A stretch of 64,000 bases of DNA from Pleurodeles waltl (Eukaryota; Chordata; Amphibia; Caudata; Salamandridae), in the NCBI RefSeq assembly GCF_031143425.1, contig NC_090451.1, positions 660,390,575 to 660,454,574 of the forward strand, written 5' to 3'. Numbering within the stretch: the first letter of the stretch is position 1; each line of letters starts with the position of its first letter. Of this stretch, positions 20,641 to 30,352 are shown piece after piece. The notes beneath the pieces are model-generated. The model was not told the DNA's origin and did no database searches. It was given only the letters and a program-made list of their open reading frames with translations. The position numbers and the translations under genes are program-made.

Positions 20641-22371
20641 TCAGAAGAACACCTCCTGTTAGAACAGGAGGTTCAAGTCCTCTCAAAGGGCGCGGTGGAG
20701 TTGGTCCCAGAGCAGGAAAGGGGTCAAGGTTGTTACTCGAGGTACTTCCTGATTCCCAAGAAGGATGGTCGTTTGAGACCAATCCTGGACCTAAGGATCT
20801 TGAATTGGTTCCTCAAACAGGAAAAGTTCAAGATGCTGACCCTAGCTCAGGTGCTTTTGGCGTTGAACAATGGAGATTGGATGGTGTCTGTCGACTTGCA
20901 GGATGCTTACTTTCATATCCCGATACTCAAGTCGCACAGGAAGTATCTCCGGTTTGTGGTGGGGTCGCAGCACTATCAGTTTGCGGTCCTCCCGTTTGGT
21001 CTTACTTCAGCACCTCGAGTCTTCACGAAGGTGATGTCGGTGGTTGCGGCAGAGCTCAGAAGGAAGGGGATAGCAGTATTTCCTTATCTGGACGACTGGT
21101 TGATCAAAGCCAAGTCTCCGGAGCTCGTGTTGCGTCACCTGCAGTCGACAACCCAGTTGTTGTTCGACCTGGGCTTTTCGGTGAACGTGCCCAAATCTCA
21201 CCTAGAGCCCTCTCAGCGCCTCCTGTTCATAGGGGCAGTACTGGATACAACATTGAATCGAGCCTTTCCTCCGCTTCAGCGGATTCAGGACATTCAGGCG
21301 TTGGTTCCAATGTTTCAAAGTGGAGCGGTCATTCCAGTCCTCAAGGTCCTACGTCTGCTCGGTCTGTTTGCCTCCTGCATACTGTTGGTCACGCATGCTC
21401 GCTGGCACATGAGGGCTCTTCAGTGGTGTCTCCGAAGGCAGTGGTCTCAACACAAAGGAGATCTCGAAGGCTTGGTGAGGATCTCCAGGGATGCTGCCAC
21501 AGATTTGAAGTGGTGGATTGCAGACGGCAATCTTTCCCGAGGAAGGCCGTTCTCGCAAGCTCCTCCAGTGGCCACAGTAATAACGGATGCTTCCACTCTA
21601 GGGTGGGGAGCTCATCTGGGGGACCTGGAAATCAAAGGTCTTTGGTCTCCAGTAGAACAGATGTTTCATATCAATCTGTTGGAGTTACGGGCTGTACGTC
21701 TGGCTCTCAAGGCCTTCCTCCCATCACTTCGCGGTCAGTCAGTTCAGGTCCTGACGGACAATACTACCGCGATGTGGTATATAAACAAACAGGGAGGGGT
21801 AGGGTCGTACCCTCTCTGCAGAGAAGCTCTTCGGCTATGGTCCTGGGCAAAGGACCATCAGATTTGCTTGGTAGCAAATCATCTGGCCGGGGTCTTGAAC
21901 GTACGTGCGGACGGTCTCAGTCGCCATTTCTCGGCCGATCACGAGTGGCGTCTCCATCCATATCAAGTCCGTCTAATCTTCCAGATGTGGGGGTTTCCTC
22001 GGATAGATCTGTTTGCCACCCGGGAAAACTCGCACTGCCCGTTATTCTGCAGCCTCCAGTATCCGGTACAGGGAGCATTGGGGGATGCGTTTCAGAGGAC
22101 CTGGTGCGACCAGTTGCTTTACGCGTTTCCCCCCATACCCTTGATTCCTCGACTATTGAGGAAAATATGCCAAGACCGGGCCCAAGTCATCTTAATAGCA
22201 CCGGATTGGCCAAGGAGGGTATGGTACACGGACCTTCTCCAACTCTCACTGTGCCCTCCGCTCCGTCTCCCTCTCAGGGCAGACCTCCTCTCGCAGTCAC
22301 AGGGGCAGGTTTTACACCCCCACCTCCAGAGCCTGCACCTTCATGCCTGGAGATTGAACGGGGCAACCTGA
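20641..22371 (+). CDS. DIRS reverse transcriptase / RNase H / Dam-like methyltransferase
   Basis: The frame is open through the whole domain set; 20641 is where DIRS-like similarity begins, as no ATG marks the start. Counting from there, RT motif A has VDLQDAYFHIPI with Asp at residue 85, followed by LPFGLTSAPRVFTKVM and the YLDD box (nt 21085-21096, residues 149-152) with both catalytic Asp present. RNase H shows the full acidic set: D316 (VITDAS), E348 (NLLELRA), D373 (LTDNTTAMW) and D424 (RADGLSR). EWRLHPYQVRLIF...IDLFATREN (about 434-468) fits the Dam-like methyltransferase domain known from DIRS pol, followed by AFQRTW and FPPIPLIPRLL. The protein copies Gag-bound RNA to cDNA. The C-terminal ~50 codons overlap the start of the recombinase frame. 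Catalytically it looks intact, but its N-terminal lead-in is frameshifted. Confidence 0.9.
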   Translation, partial: SEEHLLLEQEVQVLSKGAVELVPEQERGQGCYSRYFLIPKKDGRLRPILDLRILNWFLKQEKFKMLTLAQVLLALNNGDWMVSVDLQDAYFHIPILKSHRKYLRFVVGSQHYQFAVLPFGLTSAPRVFTKVMSVVAAELRRKGIAVFPYLDDWLIKAKSPELVLRHLQSTTQLLFDLGFSVNVPKSHLEPSQRLLFIGAVLDTTLNRAFPPLQRIQDIQALVPMFQSGAVIPVLKVLRLLGLFASCILLVTHARWHMRALQWCLRRQWSQHKGDLEGLVRISRDAATDLKWWIADGNLSRGRPFSQAPPVATVITDASTLGWGAHLGDLEIKGLWSPVEQMFHINLLELRAVRLALKAFLPSLRGQSVQVLTDNTTAMWYINKQGGVGSYPLCREALRLWSWAKDHQICLVANHLAGVLNVRADGLSRHFSADHEWRLHPYQVRLIFQMWGFPRIDLFATRENSHCPLFCSLQYPVQGALGDAFQRTWCDQLLYAFPPIPLIPRLLRKICQDRAQVILIAPDWPRRVWYTDLLQLSLCPPLRLPLRADLLSQSQGQVLHPHLQSLHLHAWRLNGAT

Positions 22372-23399
22372 GTTCTTTCTCTCTCCCGCCTGATGTAGTG
22401 GATGTTATCTTAGCGGCCAGGCGACACTCCACTAAATCTATCTACGCTAATAGGTGGGCTAAATTTGTGTTTTGGTGTGGAGAGAGGCAGATTGATTCCT
22501 TACGTGCTCACTTGTCGGATGTTTTATCTTTTGCATTGTCTCTAGCACAGAGGGGTTGTGCAGTGGCTACGGTTAAGGGATACTGGTCTGCTCTTTCAGC
22601 CTTTATTTGTCTTCCAGACCAGCCTTCTTTGTTTAAATCCCCTATAGTACTTAGGTTCTTGAAGGGTCTTATGAATAAATTCCCTCCTACTCCTTTTGTT
22701 ATGCCTCAGTGGGATTTGAACTTGGTTCTAACTTTTCTTATGGGGTCCCCTTTTGAGCCTATGCACTCTTGCCCCTTGAGATTATTGGTCCTAAAGACGG
22801 TCTTTCTGGTTGCAATTACTTCTGCAAGGAGAGTGAGTGAGTTGCAAGCTCTATCTGTAAAACCCCCTTATACATCTTTTTATGGGGCTAAGGTGGTATT
22901 GAGGACCAAGGCTGCTTTCCTTCCGAAGGTTGTTTCACCCTTTCATATGTCCCAGACGATTTCTCTTTCCACGTTTTATCCTCCGCCTCATCCTTCAAAG
23001 GAAGAAGAGAGACTTCATCGCTTAGATCCAAGGAGGGCGCTAAGCTTTTATATAGACAGGACGAAGGATTTCAGGCTGGAGGATCAGCTCTTCATCGGGC
23101 ACGTGGGACAGAGGAGAGGAAAGGCAGTCCGCAAGCGAACACTCTCCATGTGGGTTGTTCTTTGCATTAAAATGTGTTACTCTTTAGCAAAGAAAGAACC
23201 CCCTGATGGTATAAGAGCTCATTCCACCAGAGCTAAATTGGCCTCTTCGGCCTTGGCTAGGGGTGTTCCTGTGGTTGACATCTGCAAGGCCGCAACTTGG
23301 TCGTCCCTTCACACTTTGGCGAAGCATTACTGCTTGGACTCGGAGGTTAGGAGGGATGGCCATTTTGCACGGTCACTGCTGCAGGATTTCTTGGTTTGA
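22221..23399 (+). CDS. DIRS tyrosine recombinase (integrase)
   Basis: The frame differs from RT (+2 relative) and is open far upstream to 20298 without a stop, so the start is uncertain; ATG 22221 gives 392 residues. The N-terminal DNA-binding part contains SIYANRWAKFVFWCGER and YWSALSAFI. The catalytic tetrad is complete: R204 (SARRVSEL, nt 22830), H334 and R337 (AHSTRA, nt 23220-23231), and the nucleophile Y370 (AKHYCLD, nt 23328-23330), with W in ATWSS before it. In DIRS elements this enzyme integrates a circular DNA intermediate, without target-site duplication. It overlaps RT by ~150 nt, as is usual for the group. It ends at TGA 23397-23399, ~50 bp before the internal complementary region. 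This is the best-preserved gene in the window. Confidence 0.9.
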   Translation: MVHGPSPTLTVPSAPSPSQGRPPLAVTGAGFTPPPPEPAPSCLEIERGNLSSFSLPPDVVDVILAARRHSTKSIYANRWAKFVFWCGERQIDSLRAHLSDVLSFALSLAQRGCAVATVKGYWSALSAFICLPDQPSLFKSPIVLRFLKGLMNKFPPTPFVMPQWDLNLVLTFLMGSPFEPMHSCPLRLLVLKTVFLVAITSARRVSELQALSVKPPYTSFYGAKVVLRTKAAFLPKVVSPFHMSQTISLSTFYPPPHPSKEEERLHRLDPRRALSFYIDRTKDFRLEDQLFIGHVGQRRGKAVRKRTLSMWVVLCIKMCYSLAKKEPPDGIRAHSTRAKLASSALARGVPVVDICKAATWSSLHTLAKHYCLDSEVRRDGHFARSLLQDFLV

Positions 23400-23446
23400 C
23401 CATTCAGGCACCCACCAACGAGTGCGGTACTGCTTTGGGACTCTAT

Positions 23447-23560
23447 TCAATAGGTGAGGAATCCACAGGTAGTTGTATCCATCAGAAGAACAAGTTACTT
23501 ACCTTCGGTAACGACTTTTCTGGTGGATACATTAGCTACTTGTGGATTCCTCACGGTCCC
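23447..23560 (+). repeat. DIRS internal complementary region (ICR)
   Basis: The left half (TTCAATAGGTGAGGAATCCA through TCCATCAGAA) is the exact reverse complement of the first ~42 bp of the left terminus. The right half (AAGTTACTTACCTTCGGTAA through GGATTCCTCAC) is the reverse complement of the outer ~65 bp of the right terminus. The two outer ends are therefore juxtaposed, as expected for the template that joins them when the circular intermediate forms. The joint falls near GAAGAAC (~23485) and sets the element's ends. It contains the palindrome TTACC-TTC-GGTAA (23499-23511). Confidence 0.92.
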
Positions 23561-23797
23561 ACCCGCCTCCCCATTGTCTGTCTGGTCTAACCAAGTAATT
23601 CTTGAGTGTGCTCCTCTTGGTTTTGAGGACTTGTATGTATTCTGTATATATGTTCATATGTATATATATTGCTCATATTTATTTGTTTTAAAAAAAAAAA
23701 AAAGAAAAGAAGAATTGAGTGTTAGAATGATGTAATTATTTAGAATATCATTAAATTTTGCAATGTGTTTTTTTCATCTCAATGGCCTATTATTCTC

Positions 23798-23997
23798 AGG
23801 CACGTAAAAAATGTTGGTACTGACGTCGGCGAGGACGGCGTCGCATGTCCAATTGTGACGTCCTCGTCGACGTGCAGAAGCTAGGAAGAAGATTTCCGTC
23901 GAATGCTGGCGCAATGGGAGTATTCAATAGGTGAGGAATACACAGGTAGCTAATTTATCCACCAGAAAATTCGTTACTGAAGGTAAGTAACTCGTTC
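23798..23997 (+). repeat. DIRS right inverted terminal repeat
   Basis: It runs from GGCACGTAAAAAATG through GACGTCCTCGTCGACGTGCA and GGTGAGGAATACACAGGTAG to GGTAAGTAACTCGTTC. It is the reverse complement of 18076-18260 plus a ~25 bp outer extension present only on this side and mirrored in the ICR. The outer part contains TTAC-TGAAG-GTAA (23974-23986). Confidence 0.9.
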
Positions 23998-25946
23998 GTT
24001 GGAATCATACCCAAATACTAACGCCAGTATTGGTTGTATGATTCTATGTACTCTGGGGACTCCTTAGAGGACCCCCCAATATTACTCCTACTAGTCTTCC
24101 AGGGTTTTCTAGGCAGCCCATGCTGCTGCAGCCCCTCAGACGGGTTTCTGCCCTCCTGCTGCTTGACCAACTACGACAGTGGAAGACAGAACGAAAGATT
24201 TCCTGTGGGAGAGGGGAGGCAACACCCTCTCCCTTGGAAAAAGGTGTTACAAAGCTTGGACGGGATAGGCTCCCCAAGCCACCAGTTTGCTTTGAAGAGC
24301 ATGCCCTACTTGCATAAACCGGTTTACACCAGCTCAGGGACCCCCGGTCCCTGCTCTGGTGCGAAACTAGACAAGGGAAAGGGAAGTGACCACTTCCCTG
24401 TCCATCGCCACCCCAGGGGTGGTGCCCAGAGCTCCTCCAGGTGGCCACTCAATTCTGCCATCTTGAAACCAAGATGTGCAGGGGCCCCTGGGAGCATCCG
24501 AGTGCCCAGATCACGCAGGTGACGTCAGAGACTCCTCCTTATAAGTGGTTACCATGCATGGTGACCAAACCCCCTTTTAGGGCTATTCAGGGACTCCCTT
24601 GGGGGTGGGTTCCCAGATTCAACATGCAAGCCTCCACCAGGACTCCTCTGCCTTGTTCACTTCTACTCCTGGCCACTGGAACTGCAACTGGACACTTCAG
24701 AAACCAACAAGACTGCAACTCCCGAGACAACCTCGCCTTGCAACATTGTTTCCTTGGCTCCTTCCAGCAACTGCAACAATTCCCCCGCTGTGCATCCTCT
24801 GGGGTCGACAAGACTTGAGCTGCACCAAGAAGCAAGAAGGAATCTCCCTTGGAGTGAAGGAGTCACTCCCCTACATCTGCAGGCACCTACAGCAACGACG
24901 TCCGGCTGCGTGGATCTGCTCTCCTTTTGAACTGCGTGGATCCTGCATTATAGGTGGTGGTCTGGAATGGTCTCCTTGGTCCTCTCTGCCTGCTGTCCAA
25001 CTTTGGAGATGGTGAGTCCTTTCCTCTCCTTGCAGGACAATACATCCCTGTTCACCGCGACGCTTGTAGCAACCAAGGCGTGTTATCTGCTGCTCCAAGG
25101 GATCATGAGGCTCTGAATTGTCCCGGCCTCCAACACTTCATCCTTGCAAGGACAGTCTCTCCCCTGCTGCTCCAGCAATGTGGTACTCCTCTCCAGGTGT
25201 GCCTATTGAGCCTCATTGCAATTTACTAAGCCTGCTGCCAGTGGGTTACCTGTGGGGGCAGGGGCTGTGACTGCTTCTGCTGGCTCTCCCAACTGCTTAG
25301 GGTCAGCCCAGACTCCCTACCCAATATTCCTCCTCCACCCCCCAAAGGTAGAGTCCCCCAGACCTTGCAGGTCCTCTTCAGGCTTGCAACTCATCTTTTG
25401 CTTCCTCTTGCATTTCCAAGGCTTGGTGGTTCTCCTGACCACTGACATATGCAACCCAACATGGGACACCATTTGCACTGCTCCAAAGATTCCTCTGCAG
25501 CTCCTGGACTCCACAGCTGGTCTTCTCCTTCCGCTGTCAACCCGGATCTTCATCTGCAGAAGGATGGGTAGTGGCTCCTGCCCCGACTGGGCACTCCATT
25601 GTGGAATGGACTCTGTCCCTTCTTTTGCAGGTCCTCTTCTTCCATTATCCACCTTTGGGTTCCTCTTGTCTGGTCCAGTCAGGTTCTTGCACAATCCATT
25701 TTCTAGTACCTTTATTTTTGTAACACTGTGTGGTTCCTTTCATGTGTGTTAAGTTACTGTGTGGCTAAAATGGTATTGCATAAGCTTTGCATGTCTCCTA
25801 GATAAATCTTGAATGCTCATCCACAGCTAACTTTAGAGAGCCCTTACCTCCTAGACACTGACCACACCTCACTAATAGAGGTTGCCTGGACCTGGTATAA
25901 GGTGCCAACACCATAGGTTTCCACCACACACCAGGCCAGCTTCCTA
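23998..25946 (-). mobile_element. Right part of the ~2 kb non-coding repeat that hosts DIRS
   Basis: Sequence continues from 18075 across the DIRS insertion and ends at CCAGCTTCCTACA just where the minisatellite resumes. On the - strand the right end reads TGTAGGAAGCTGGCC, which starts with TG like an LTR end; similar TGTAGGAAG starts are my recollection from newt LTR repeats. No coding domain is visible: the open frames at 24034-24522 and 25216-25752 are C/T-rich chance frames. It could be a non-autonomous LTR-type element or an internal fragment. Confidence 0.4.
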
Positions 25947-26050
25947 CAGTTTCTACTACCTGAATCTGGAGCAGCAGGTATGTAAGATACTGTGGGTCTC
26001 TTTGGTTTCACAGCGACTCGTTTCTACCACCTGACTCTACTGCAGCTAGT
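25947..26050. repeat. ~95 bp minisatellite, block 3
   Basis: GTTTCTACTACCTGAATCTG, GAGCAGCAGGTATGTA and CTGTGGGTCTCTTTGGTTTC match block 2 at 16976-17957. Position and orientation show that this is the continuation of block 2 beyond the nested insertions. Confidence 0.85.
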
Positions 26051-27089
26051 AGGCAGCAGCGACGTGGCCTCTTCTGTTTCACAGCCACCTTTGTAGTCAG
26101 GCCTGATCTAGGCAGATGACTCCATTGCAGACAGACAGCAGCGCTCATGTCAAGCCAGGCACTTAGTGGGAAAGGGGACTGGGATAAGCAGAAAAGACAG
26201 AATGGCACTAAGCTGCCCCAAGGCTCGCAGACCATGCCAGAGCGCGCTGCGAGGGATGGCGTTCACTTTCAAAGTGATTCATATTGCAATAGCTGCCCAG
26301 ATGAAATCAGCTATTCCACTTTTTTTTTTTTTTTTTTTTTTTTTAAGAGCGCCTCGCACCAGCGTAGAATTTTAACGACATAGAGCACTTTGTGGCGTCT
26401 AAGTGCTCATATTAGCTTTCTTTGCCTTTCTTGATGTCTTTATAAATCTGTTTATTCATCTAATTGAGTCACACATGACTGAAGGGTTGTGATTTTTCGC
26501 ATGACGTGCTCCTCGTTTTCAGCTGAATGCACAGCGACAAGCTCTGCTCTCTACAACTGTCACAAGTTTTCTTTCAATTACTTCCGCTGCGCCTTCACTT
26601 GCATCAGGCATCATTAGATGTGCTGTCATAAACTGAAGTCTGCGATTTTTGTGTTTTTTTACGCTGCGGCGAGATAGATCATGTGTTTCTTAGCTTTCTT
26701 TCTTAAGAAACCTCGCATGAAAGAAACAGTGCGGACGAAGATTGAGGAAAACAAGCATTAACTATGCCAGTAGGGCACCTTAAGTCATTGATGAGTTTAG
26801 AGACTCAAGTCAACACACGTGCAGTGCACTGTTACACATTTGTGCACACGTACATTTATTCATCCAGCCACTTACTCATTCTTAAATTCTTGGATTGCCC
26901 AACCCACCCAACACCACCATACAAACTCACCAAATATATGGAAGAGAAGTGATAAGAATAAAAGCAGACAAAAGACAACATGCTGCAGTCTGACCCGAAG
27001 CCGTTCAATGTCATAGATGTATGTGGATTTTTTTTCTTTGTTTTCCCCCCGCCAACTTTTTGTTGTTGTAAGATGACCGAGAACCACAC
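26051..27089. other. Unassigned non-coding sequence with T25 run
   Basis: A T homopolymer lies at 26320-26344. The rest is unremarkable, and I see no recognised element or gene. Confidence 0.5.
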
Positions 27090-27248
27090 CTGCAAGAATT
27101 ATCACAGGTACAAATCTTCTACTCCAAGGGTTTTTCGTAGCAAGTAATAAACATCATTGATAACGTAGAGTATCTTCCTTGGAGCAAACTTACTGGCTAC
27201 AGGCATTAACAGTGTAAAATCAATCCACACTTCGTGTCCTATTTGCTT

Positions 27249-27250
<2 letters not shown>

Positions 27251-27301
<51 letters not shown>
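27251..27301. repeat. (CA)19-(TA)6 microsatellite
   Basis: An uninterrupted AC run is followed by a short AT run within the first satellite copy. Confidence 0.95.
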
Positions 27302-29175
27302 AATATAAATAGGTCAGGACTAATTCATTTATTCACATTTTTCATAATGAACTTAATCAGACCGCTGGCATCCTAGATAACGATTCCAAACAAACCAGTA
27401 CCCTTTTCCATTATAACATCATCATGACCTATTCAAGCCTACTATAGTGACCACAAGCTTTCCTGCAAGGTATCCATCAATTAAGCAGTTCTAAAGTTCA
27501 AAATATGTACATTAAAGACGGCAAACAATTTAGAGCCTATATTCTCCTACTCCTGTACCCCATGCCTAGGAAGGATTCTCAGGGTGAGTCAGGGTTAATC
27601 AGAGAGGTAAGCAACACCAGAATCATTGCTTATTATATTGACATTTCATGTGATGCTGTGCCCGTCTGCAATCTTTCACACTGTGTATTAATCCACCCTG
27701 AAAGACCTATTTTCTTTAACATTCGCGTTTTACACAAAACAATTTATGCCTACTGATTTTGTCATTAATTTTCATAAGAAACAGATCAGCCCTATGGCAT
27801 CTGGCATACATTTTCAGAGTGAACCAATCAGGCCGGTTACACTTATCGATGGTGTGCCATCATAAACATCTCATGCCTACTGTTTCAAGCATAAGCTTTT
27901 CTACAAAGCAATCATCCGTATAGAATCATAAAATGACAAAAAAGTACAAAATTACTTCTGACAAAATAATATACAACCCCACCTAAAGTGGAATAAAAGG
28001 ATTCTCCAAGAGCAAATCTGCTGACGGGGTTTCTCACAGGACAAATATCACGGCCTAACCTACTACAGTAATTTCGGAGAATGTAAATTGTAAAATACAT
28101 GTCTGCAGTCTTTAACTTAGTGTAATGACAATCCAATCTTACAGGACTATTTGATTTAACATATGCATTTCACAATAAATATGCTGGCCCTACTGTCTTT
28201 GTCATAAACTTTCATAATAAACCCAGAAGGCCTATAGCACCTAAAATAACTTCTCAAATAAACCTATCAGGCCTAAAACCTTTAACATTGCTTGTCATTA
28301 CCACCATTTCAGGCCGAGAATAAAGATTCTACAAAGGAACCATTGGGTAGGTAAACAGTGATCAATGTTACAAAAAGCCATACAATTATAGTTGGTAAAA
28401 CAATATACGCTCCTCAAGATTTAAAAAGTTCATTTTTTCTACTCAAAATTTTTATCCGAAGGGAGAACTAACACAAAAAATCTCTTACTAAATTACTCTG
28501 AGAGATTTCATGTAACAAAATACTGCCAGCAGCCTTCAACACAGTGTAGTAGCAGTCCACTTGTAAAGGCTTTTGACTTTCACACATGCATTCCATAAGT
28601 AAGTCAGGCCCTACTACCTTTGTTGTATCTTTTCATTTCAAAAAGTTCCAAACTAAGGAATCTGATATAAACTTTTCCCAGTTAATCAATCAAGCCAATA
28701 TTCTTAATCTTAATCTACAATTGCCGTGTAGCCATAACCAACCAGGGCCTCCTGTGCGGCACAAACTGGAAAGCAACAGGTGCAGTCATAAAATATAGTT
28801 GTCAAAACGATATGCAACCCTATAAACGTGGTCTAAGATGCAATATTACATTGCAAATTTTCAACTCCATGTGTTCGTCAGAGGGGCTAACAAATACCAC
28901 ATCCCTTTCCTTCTGGTAATCTGTGACATTCCATGCATGAAAATTTCTGTCTACAACATTTAAAATAGTTTAATGACAATCCCCTTTTTTGCTTATTGGC
29001 TTCAACAAATACTTTTCACAATATATTGGTCAGGCCTGCTGCCTTTGTTAACAATTTTCATAAGCAGCATATCAGATCTAGCTGACATACATTTTCTCAA
29101 AGGCCCAATCCGGACTATAGCCTTCATCATTGGTCTGTCACTATAACAAACCAAGGCCCTCCGAATTCTACATAA

Positions 29176-29201
29176 GATATATATATATATATATATATAT
29201 A
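29176..29201. repeat. (TA)n microsatellite
   Basis: An uninterrupted AT alternation of about 13 units inside a satellite copy. Confidence 0.9.
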
Positions 29202-30352
29202 GCATTCAGGTATGTGGACAGAAAAATAAGGAGATACATGTTACAGTTGCTAAAACAATATTCACCCCCATAAGAGCGTTAACAAGGTTTACAAAGTACT
29301 AGTCTTCAACCTGAATGGTATGCCTGAGGGTGTTGCAGGGTTGATGAGCACCAAAACCCAGGCCTACTACAGTAATCTGTGAGGATCCATGGAATGCAAT
29401 ACTGTCTACATTCTTGAACACAGTCTAATGGCAATTCACCCTTAAATGCCTATTGGCTGCAACATACGATTTTCAATACGAGTCAGGTCTTTTTGTGTTG
29501 GTCATACATTTTCATAATGGAAAGATCATGCTGATGGGCTTTGGTATAACATTTTCAAATGAAACCATCAGCTTCTTATACTTTATCATTGCCTTGTCAC
29601 CATAACAAACTCAGTCCTACCGTAAACATTACAAGCTTTCACACTAGGCATCTATTGTTAAACAGTCATAAAACTCCACAAAAAGCCTAAAACAGCATAA
29701 CAGTTATTCTGGCAGTGCTAGTCTTTGTAACAGGGGTTACAAACCCGAAAGCCCTTCCTACTTTAGTAATCTGCAACATTATTTGGTAAAATATATGTTG
29801 GTAAAATATATCTATCTACAAGCTTCAACACTACGTAATAACAATCGACCCTTACACGTCTATTGGCTTTATCATATACTTTACATAGTAAATAAGGCCT
29901 ACTGCCTCTTTCACAACTTTTCATATAAGTGGATCAGGTCTACAGCCCTGAGGAATGGCTCATCACTTTTACCAACTCAGTACTATTGAATTGCACATAC
30001 GCTTTTCCATAAGGCAATAAAGTACACTGAGGGTACGGCTTTTCAGTGAAATCTCACAATGTCCAAAGAAAGTGTGTACTCAAGGTGAAATCCACATTGG
30101 CACTGGGCCAAACCTTTCTCCCAGTAGTTCTCCTCAAAGCTGTTTTTCTGTCCATCATATAAGCTCTAGCGACTGCCCCCTCACAAATAATTGAGAAAAA
30201 AAAAAAAAATCAGGGGGCATGGTTAGAAAAAGAGAAGACAAGAAATAAATATTTGTGCATCTCTTGATTTCCGTTGTAGATATTTGCTCCACGTCTGTAA
30301 GATGTGCCACTTATCATATAAATGTGTTTTATGAAAGAAGTTTTATGAGGCC

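Larger units (their letters stand above)
18076..23997 (+). mobile_element. DIRS-type retrotransposon, nearly complete (~5.9 kb)
   Basis: All DIRS landmarks are present in order: left inverted terminal repeat (18076-18260), Gag (18349-20223), a frameshifted junction, RT/RNase H/Dam-like frame (20641-22371), an overlapping tyrosine-recombinase frame (22221-23399), the internal complementary region (23447-23560) and the right inverted terminal repeat (23798-23997). Terminal repeats are inverted and not direct, which separates DIRS from Ngaro and from LTR elements. The ends were set by matching the internal complementary region to both termini. RT and recombinase frames look intact, while gag and the gag-pol junction are broken, so this copy is probably not autonomous. 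It sits inside another repeat. Confidence 0.92.
27090..30060. repeat. Diverged ~430 bp tandem satellite, about seven copies
   Basis: A marker block of the form CTTCAACACAGTGTAATGAC-AATCC recurs at about 27195, 27670, 28106, 28530, 28950, 29407 and 29815 (steps ~475, 436, 424, 420, 457, 408). Between markers the same landmarks come in the same order: CAGGCCTACTGCCTTTGTCA, TTTTCATAATAAA, a CATTTTCAAATGAACCAATC-type block, CTTTATCATTGC, CACCATAACAAACTCAGGCC and a GTTGTTAAAACAATAT-type block. Copies are strongly diverged and AT-rich. Two microsatellites lie inside it. There is no coding capacity. Confidence 0.85.

Noticed and set aside
20298..22220. The middle of the 1,033-codon frame as a separate Ser-rich protein
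   Set aside because: It is antiphase to conserved RT/RNase H and has the composition of a shadow frame. Only the lead-in and the recombinase parts have support.
24034..25752. Several 120-180 codon frames on both strands in the 2 kb repeat
   Set aside because: C/T-rich composition, overlapping frames on both strands, no motifs. They are best explained as chance frames in a non-coding repeat.
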